Below are positions 6,799-10,296 of a stretch of DNA of 10,296 nt, piece after piece. Origin of the DNA: PNKC01 sp039917655. Its GTDB lineage: Bacteria > Chloroflexota > Dehalococcoidia > Tepidiformales > Tepidiformaceae. Numbering within the stretch: the stretch's first letter is position 1; each line of letters begins with the position of its first letter. The stretch spans positions 1 to 10,296 of the forward strand of contig JBDSJC010000149.1 in the NCBI GenBank assembly GCA_039917655.1, written 5' to 3'. The position numbers were made by a program, and so were the translations under genes. A model generated the notes under the pieces. The model had not been told where the DNA came from, did not search any database, and was given only the letters and a program-made list of their open reading frames with translations.

Positions 6799-7192
6799 TG
6801 TTCAGTTGAGAAAATAAGCGTTCGTTCGCCGGGTGGCGGACCCTCTCCCCGGTCCCCTATCGCGGATGTCCGCCTAATCGGGTCAACCCCAGAGGGAGAG
6901 GGAGAAAGGCGGTTCGGCTCAGGCCGCCAACTAGCGCTTTCCTTCTTCCCGTAGTACTGGAACTGCGTGCCGTAACCCGCCAGCGACGTTCAGCTATCCG
7001 GACCAGGCGCCGCCCGCACCGCACCATGCATGGCGTTGCCTGGGGCCGGTGTGGGATGCAGCGATCGAGCGTGCAGCCCGAATCCGGCGCTGCGGCGCGC
7101 CACGCGCCCGAGGATTCGTCACAACCGCGGGCGTAGACGATCATGTGACCATGTGGCTGAAGCCAGTTGACGGCGCGGGACGGGTGTAGCGG
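6799..7192. other. 394-bp non-coding gap
   Basis: No open frame here looks real on either strand; a minus-strand frame crossing it is Arg/His-rich and antisense to the next gene. The gap holds a 9-bp inverted repeat at 6841-6902, a small hairpin at 6862-6873 and the perfect 10-bp palindrome CCATGCATGG at 7024-7033. A TTGACG at 7167-7172 could be a -35 box for the downstream gene, but no -10 at proper spacing was found. No riboswitch class was recognised, and no intrinsic terminator is seen after the PKD/membrane gene. Confidence 0.6.
6841..6902. repeat. Inverted repeat with CCCTCTCCC / GGGAGAGGG ends
   Basis: A perfect 9-bp inverted repeat (6841-6849 and 6894-6902) encloses 44 bp that contain a smaller hairpin, GCGGA-TG-TCCGC, at 6862-6873. 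Pyrimidine/purine arms of this kind are common in dispersed intergenic repeats of high-GC bacteria, so this may be one copy of such a family. Only one copy lies in the window. Confidence 0.5.
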
Positions 7193-8137
7193 ATGGGCAT
7201 TGCGGTGCGCAGGCGGTGGGCGAAGGTCCCCGGTCCGGTTCGGCGGCCGATCGGCGTCATTGGCACGACGATTCGCCTCTATATGGATGATCACTGCGGG
7301 ACCTACGCGGCCGCAATTGCTTACTACGCGCTCTTTTCGCTGATCCCGCTGAGCCTGATCATCCTCTCCGCTTTCGGCCTGTTCGTGGACCGCAATGACA
7401 TCACGGACTTCGTGTTCGAACAGATCCCCTTGAAAGAGAGCGAATCGGTCCGGGCGAGCGTGAACACGATCGTGCAACGGGCGCAGGACGTTTCAATCGC
7501 GGGCATTTCGTTTGGGGTGCTGATCCTGCTCTGGTCGTCGAGCGGCATCTTTGCAGCGGTGCGGCGTGGCCTGGACGTGACCAGCCACCGCCAGAAATCT
7601 CGATCGTACTGGCACGGCAAGCTGGTGGATGTGGCGCTGGTGCCAGCGCTGGGGCTGCTGATCCTGCTTTCGCTCGGGCTCACTGCACTTGCCCAACTGG
7701 TCATCGGGCGGGTGAGCGAAGTCGGCCCGCTGGACTTCGATACGAACGTCGCGCTGCGAATGTCATCGTTTCTGCTGCCGGCGGTGGTCTCGTTTGTGAT
7801 GTTTCTTCTGCTCTACCACTTCGTGCCGAGTTCGCGCACGGCATGGACCGAAGCGTTTGCGGGTGCGGCTTTCGCTACCGTGCTGTTCGAAATTGCGAAG
7901 AACAGCATCGCCTACATCATAGACGCGGCGCCGTACTCCAAGGACACAGCGATCTATGCGGGCTTCGGGACGGCGCTGGGGTTCCTGTTCTGGATGTTCG
8001 TCAACGCCTCGATCTTGCTGCTCGGCTCGGAGTTCGCGCGTGCCCTAACGAAACCGCAAACGGACGCGGCGTTCCCCACGGTCCCGGCGAGCGAGGACCC
8101 GCTAACGGCGCCGCACGAGGTGGCGACGGGCCACTGA
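7193..8137 (+). CDS. YihY/BrkB family inner-membrane protein
   Basis: The 314-residue protein matches the YihY/virulence factor BrkB family in length, fold and motifs. The family start AAAIAYYALFSLIPLSLIIL lies at about 39-58. SSSGIFAAVRRGLDV at about 116-129 carries the conserved small-residue/Arg loop, and YHFVPSSRTAW at about 208-218 is the characteristic loop after the fourth span. The last span, FGTALGFLFWMFVNASILLL, is at about 258-277 and is followed by the conserved GSEFARAL. About six transmembrane helices are expected. Members were once annotated as ribonuclease BN by error; the true role is unclear, with transport or envelope functions proposed. The ATG is bounded by an in-frame TAG six bases upstream, so the frame cannot start earlier, and no strong Shine-Dalgarno is seen. 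It lies 46 nt before the epimerase gene on the same strand. Confidence 0.9.
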   Translation: MGIAVRRRWAKVPGPVRRPIGVIGTTIRLYMDDHCGTYAAAIAYYALFSLIPLSLIILSAFGLFVDRNDITDFVFEQIPLKESESVRASVNTIVQRAQDVSIAGISFGVLILLWSSSGIFAAVRRGLDVTSHRQKSRSYWHGKLVDVALVPALGLLILLSLGLTALAQLVIGRVSEVGPLDFDTNVALRMSSFLLPAVVSFVMFLLLYHFVPSSRTAWTEAFAGAAFATVLFEIAKNSIAYIIDAAPYSKDTAIYAGFGTALGFLFWMFVNASILLLGSEFARALTKPQTDAAFPTVPASEDPLTAPHEVATGH

Positions 8138-8183
8138 CCTCGCGGCAGCGGAGGCGTATTGTGCAGTGCGCTGGAGGGATCAC

Positions 8184-8624
8184 ATGTTCGTTGAAATCGA
8201 CCACATTGCGGTTGTTGCCGCCACCTGGGATGACGCCCGTGACGTGCTACTCGCCAAACTTGGGCTGGAACTGGATGAGAAGCGCTCGCCGCTCCCGGAC
8301 GGCGTCTACTTCGCGCCCGAGCGGACGAACAACTACTTCCTCAAGGTGGGCTTGGGAAACACGCGCATTGAGGTGCTGATCCCCGCGGATACGACCAGTG
8401 GGACGGCGAAGTTCCTCGCCCGGAACGGCCCGGGGCTGCATCACATTGGCTACGCCTGCGCTGACGTCGCGGTGGAGGCGGCCCGGCTGGAAGAGGCCGG
8501 GCTACGGCGAATAGACATTGGCCCGTCAGCCAACCCGAACCGGCTGGCGGCGGCGTTCTTCCATCCGAAGAGCGTCAACGGCGTTCTGACGGAGTTGGTG
8601 CCGGTTTACCGCGAACGGGCGTAG
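8184..8624 (+). CDS. VOC-family protein, probable methylmalonyl-CoA epimerase
   Basis: The 146 residues form the two beta-alpha-beta-beta-beta modules of the vicinal oxygen chelate fold. The first metal-binding His is in IDHIAVV (H7), a second in GPGLHHIGYACADV (H86/H87), and the Glu in GVLTELV (E137). The stretch FFHPKSVNGVLTELV is the typical methylmalonyl-CoA epimerase ending. The enzyme interconverts (2R)- and (2S)-methylmalonyl-CoA and links propionyl-CoA metabolism to succinyl-CoA via methylmalonyl-CoA mutase; no mutase or propionyl-CoA carboxylase gene lies in the window. The start at 8184 was chosen for a GGAGGG motif 5 nt upstream; an earlier in-frame start at 8166 lacks one. It follows the BrkB-like gene by 46 nt and may be co-transcribed. 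A related VOC dioxygenase or lyase is the main alternative. Confidence 0.8.
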   Translation: MFVEIDHIAVVAATWDDARDVLLAKLGLELDEKRSPLPDGVYFAPERTNNYFLKVGLGNTRIEVLIPADTTSGTAKFLARNGPGLHHIGYACADVAVEAARLEEAGLRRIDIGPSANPNRLAAAFFHPKSVNGVLTELVPVYRERA

Positions 8625-8625
8625 C

Positions 8626-8671
8626 CAGTGCTGAGTGCTGAGTGCTGAGTGCTGAGTCCTGAGCACTCAGC
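8626..8671. repeat. Heptamer tandem repeat with a palindromic end between convergent genes
   Basis: The 7-nt unit GTGCTGA runs four times from about 8629, followed by a variant (GTCCTGA) and then by its own reverse complement (GCACTCAGC). It fills almost the entire 49-bp junction between the epimerase and oxidoreductase genes. Confidence 0.85.
8644..8671. terminator. Probable bidirectional hairpin between convergent genes
   Basis: Bases 8644-8653 and 8662-8671 form a perfect 10-bp stem with an 8-nt loop. It starts 20 nt after the plus-strand stop and ends 2 nt before the minus-strand stop. There is no U-run on either strand, so termination would be weak or rely on another factor. Register shifts of the tandem repeat give alternative stems. 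Confidence 0.45.
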
Positions 8672-8673
8672 TC

Positions 8674-9552
8674 CTACCCGGCGACCACTGGCGTGACCAG
8701 TTCGGCGGCGATCGCCTCCATCCGGCCGATGACGGACTCCGCTGAGCGGCCGCCGATGACGAGGATCAGCTGTTCGACGCCCAATTGGCGGAACTCGTCG
8801 GCGTGGGCGGGAGTAAAGAAGCCAGGCGCCGGGCGGACGCTGATCGACACGTCGGAGCGCTTGCGGCCTTCGTTGTCGAGCATCTTTTCGAGTGCGCCGA
8901 CGCGCTCCGCTGCCGACTCCGGCGTGAGGTTGAAGCCGAACCAGCCGTCGCCTTTGCGCGCGACTCGGCCGAGCGCGGCGTCCGACTCGCCGCCGAAAAT
9001 GATCGGCGGGTAGGGCGATTGGATCGGCTTGGGCGATTGGCGGCAGGCCGGCAGCGAGTAGAACTCGCCTTCGTAGGAGGAGACGTCATCGAGCCAGAGA
9101 CGGCGCATGACCTCCAGATACTCTTCGGTGCGCGCGCCGCGGCGGGCCCACGGCACGCCCAGCGCAGCGAACTCTTCGCGCAGCCAGCCGATGCCGACGC
9201 CGAAATCGATGCGCCCGTTCGAAAGGCGGTCGACGGTGGTCACCTGCTTGGCTGTGTACACCGGGTTCCGCTGCGGTACGAGGGCGATGCCAGTGCCCAG
9301 GCGCACCTTTTTTGTTGCGGCGGCGAGGAAAGCGAGGACGTTGAACGGGTCCAGCACGCCAGCGTTCGGGCCCACGGCCAGCTTGCCGTCCTCGGCGTAG
9401 GGGTACTTCGATGCGTATTCGTCGAAGAGAACCACGTGTTCTGGCGCCCAGATGGAGGAGAAGCCGAGGTCGTCGGCGGCGGCGCCGACGGCCATCAGGA
9501 ATTCGGGCGTGGCGATGGGCGAGAAGAGGGGTGGCATGATGCCGATCTGCAT
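8674..9552 (-). CDS. LLM-class F420-dependent oxidoreductase (TIGR03619-like)
   Basis: The 292-residue protein has the luciferase-like TIM-barrel pattern. It opens with a GIMPPLF strand, followed by LGFSSIWAPEHV (29-40), KVRLGTGIALVPQRNPV (82-98) with the F420/flavin-contact loop, and LSNGRIDFGVGIGWLREEF (110-128). The conserved ARRGARTEEYLEVMRRLW helix lies at 136-153. PPIIFGGESDAALGRVARKGDGW in the second half completes the family signature. These enzymes use reduced F420 (sometimes FMN) to reduce or oxidise varied substrates; the substrate is not predictable. The ATG has GGAGG 11 nt upstream, a longer gap than usual, and a TAGAAT box further up. The gene converges on the epimerase gene and is divergent from the SufR-like regulator. 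It implies that the host makes coenzyme F420, though no biosynthesis gene is in the window. Confidence 0.9.
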   Translation of the reverse strand: MQIGIMPPLFSPIATPEFLMAVGAAADDLGFSSIWAPEHVVLFDEYASKYPYAEDGKLAVGPNAGVLDPFNVLAFLAAATKKVRLGTGIALVPQRNPVYTAKQVTTVDRLSNGRIDFGVGIGWLREEFAALGVPWARRGARTEEYLEVMRRLWLDDVSSYEGEFYSLPACRQSPKPIQSPYPPIIFGGESDAALGRVARKGDGWFGFNLTPESAAERVGALEKMLDNEGRKRSDVSISVRPAPGFFTPAHADEFRQLGVEQLILVIGGRSAESVIGRMEAIAAELVTPVVAG

Positions 9553-9582
9553 GGTGGGGGCGGCCTCCGGTTCGGATAGTCG

Positions 9583-9588
9583 ATTCTA
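9583..9588 (-). promoter_or_regulatory. Candidate -10 box for the LLM oxidoreductase gene
   Basis: Minus-strand TAGAAT matches the sigma-70 -10 at 5 of 6 bases and lies 30 nt before the ATG, leaving a leader with the GGAGG motif. No good -35 was found at 16-18 nt. Confidence 0.35.
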
Positions 9589-9640
9589 CCTTGAGCCGGG
9601 AGCAACAGTGCTGAGCTCGCGACCGTCGCACGGTATGGAC

Positions 9641-9670
9641 GACTTTTATAACATTAAAGTTGAAAAAGTC
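9641..9670. promoter_or_regulatory. Candidate operator dyad upstream of the SufR-like gene
   Basis: GACTTTT (9641-9647) and AAAAGTC (9664-9670) form a perfect 7-bp inverted repeat with a 16-nt spacer. The first arm also pairs with AAAGT at 9656-9660, so two dyads share one arm. The element overlaps the -35 box of the regulator gene, the usual place for an autorepressor site. It is AT-rich in an otherwise GC-rich window. Binding by the adjacent regulator is inference. Confidence 0.4.
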
Positions 9671-9688
9671 CCCGGCTTCGAGTAAACT
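9660..9688 (+). promoter_or_regulatory. Sigma-70-type, apparently leaderless promoter of the SufR-like gene
   Basis: TTGAAA at 9660-9665 (5/6 to consensus) and TAAACT at 9683-9688 (4/6) are exactly 17 nt apart. The -10 ends 6 nt before the ATG at 9695, so the transcript should begin at the start codon; there is no Shine-Dalgarno. This is the best promoter in the window. Confidence 0.65.
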
Positions 9689-9694
9689 ACGACT

Positions 9695-10296
9695 ATGCAA
9701 GGAACGCGTGAACGCATATTGGAACTGCTTATCGAGCGCCGGGAGCTCCGGGTGGAGGATCTCGCCGAGGAGTTGGGCATCACCTCGGCCGGTGTTCGCC
9801 GCCACCTCGATAACCTGCGGGCCGATGGCCTTGTTGACGTTCGCGCGGTGAGGCAGTCCACCGGCCGGCCGTACTACGCCTACCACGCGACCGAGGCCGC
9901 CACCACACCGGTGCCGGCTGCCTACGCGGGCCTGCTGGAGCGCATGCTCCGTTCGCTTGGCGAGCAGGATGAGGTTATCGCTTCGGTGATGACGTCCGTC
10001 GCCGAAGCGCTTGCCGCGCGGCACCGCCCGGAACTGGTTGGCACCGTCTCCGGTGCGAACGCCGAGCGCGTGGCCCAGGTCACAAAGAGCCTGAAAGAGG
10101 ATGGAATTCTCGACAGCTGGAACTTCCAGCCGGACGGATTTCACCTGATAAACGGGGCCTGTCCCTATCACAAGGCCGCGGAGATTTCGTCGCTTCCGTG
10201 CGAGACCGATCGCAAGGCGATCGAGCTGCTTCTCGGCCTGCAAGTCGAACAACTCAACCGGATTGTCGATGGGTCGCCAATCTGCGAGTACCTGGT
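9695..10296 (+). CDS. sufR: SufR-like Fe-S cluster regulator (winged HTH), 3' end outside window
   Basis: About 200 residues are visible. Residues 1-65 form a DeoR/ArsR-like winged helix: RERILELLIERREL, then VEDLAEELGITSAGVRRHL (20-38), and a wing with TGRPYYAY (56-63), as in SufR proteins (COG2345). Three cysteines, C156 (in GACPYHK), C169 and C197, have the spacing C-X12-C-X27-C reported for cyanobacterial and mycobacterial SufR, where they bind an Fe-S cluster. SufR represses the suf Fe-S assembly operon, and often itself, when clusters are plentiful. The third Cys is near the usual C-terminus, so only a few residues should be missing. The start has no Shine-Dalgarno but a leaderless promoter, and a dyad overlaps its -35. 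The gene is divergent from the F420 oxidoreductase, and suf genes are expected beyond 10296. Other COG2345 regulators are the alternative if no suf operon follows. Confidence 0.8.
   Translation, partial: MQGTRERILELLIERRELRVEDLAEELGITSAGVRRHLDNLRADGLVDVRAVRQSTGRPYYAYHATEAATTPVPAAYAGLLERMLRSLGEQDEVIASVMTSVAEALAARHRPELVGTVSGANAERVAQVTKSLKEDGILDSWNFQPDGFHLINGACPYHKAAEISSLPCETDRKAIELLLGLQVEQLNRIVDGSPICEYL

Noticed and set aside
6799..7192. Possible riboswitch or small RNA in the gap
   Set aside because: No known riboswitch consensus was recognised, and the hairpins present are short and isolated.
6857..7477. Minus-strand open frame of 206 codons in the 6799-7192 gap
   Set aside because: Half of it is antisense to the BrkB-like gene. 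Its composition is unlike the other proteins and no domain or Shine-Dalgarno was seen.
9086..10252. Minus-strand open frame of 388 codons spanning the SufR-like gene and part of the LLM gene
   Set aside because: It crosses the divergent intergenic promoter region and runs antisense to SufR and out of frame with the LLM gene, with no recognisable domain.

Overview
This GC-rich window (roughly 62-63% by eye) looks like a chromosomal segment of a free-living bacterium. The best guess is Chloroflexota or a similar deep-branching high-GC lineage. The clues are an F420-type luciferase-like oxidoreductase, a SufR-type Fe-S regulator, a secreted/membrane protein with a long Ala/Thr/Pro linker, a membrane-anchored LuxR-type regulator, and promoters placed for leaderless mRNAs. 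No rRNA, tRNA, CRISPR array, transposase or phage gene was seen. The taxonomic call is inference.

Left part (1-4040), all on the minus strand. A transmembrane LuxR-HTH regulator (4040-2775) is translationally coupled to a short HTH-only protein (2778-2485). Two exported proteins of unknown function follow: a small Tyr-rich one (2391-1927) and a two-domain beta-rich one (1911-988). A strong intrinsic terminator (931-958) closes this block. Beyond it lie a fragment of another exported protein that appears to have lost its 5' end (904-437) and the 5' part of a metallo-beta-lactamase-fold hydrolase (386 to the window edge). The regulator pair and the exported genes form the most unusual unit here, possibly an envelope-sensing module.

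Middle (4216-8624), plus strand. A TSUP/TauE-type anion exporter is followed by a PKD-like plus multi-pass membrane protein (FGLLP-like). A 394-bp non-coding gap with an inverted repeat follows. Then come a YihY/BrkB-type membrane protein and a methylmalonyl-CoA epimerase-like VOC protein.

Right (8626-10296). The epimerase gene converges on an F420-dependent LLM oxidoreductase gene; the short junction is a heptamer tandem repeat that folds into a hairpin. The oxidoreductase is divergent from a SufR-like regulator with the C-X12-C-X27-C Fe-S cysteine spacing. That regulator has a clear sigma-70-type, apparently leaderless promoter, and a dyad overlaps its -35 box. It runs off the window, and a suf Fe-S assembly operon is the expected downstream neighbour.

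Translation signals split in two. Four genes at the head of transcription units (386-, 4040-, 4216+, 9695+) have a -10-like hexamer 6-7 nt before the start codon and no useful Shine-Dalgarno. Five others, mostly downstream genes in probable operons (2778-, 2391-, 1911-, 5035+, 8184+), have Shine-Dalgarno motifs at normal spacing, three of them with GTG or TTG starts.
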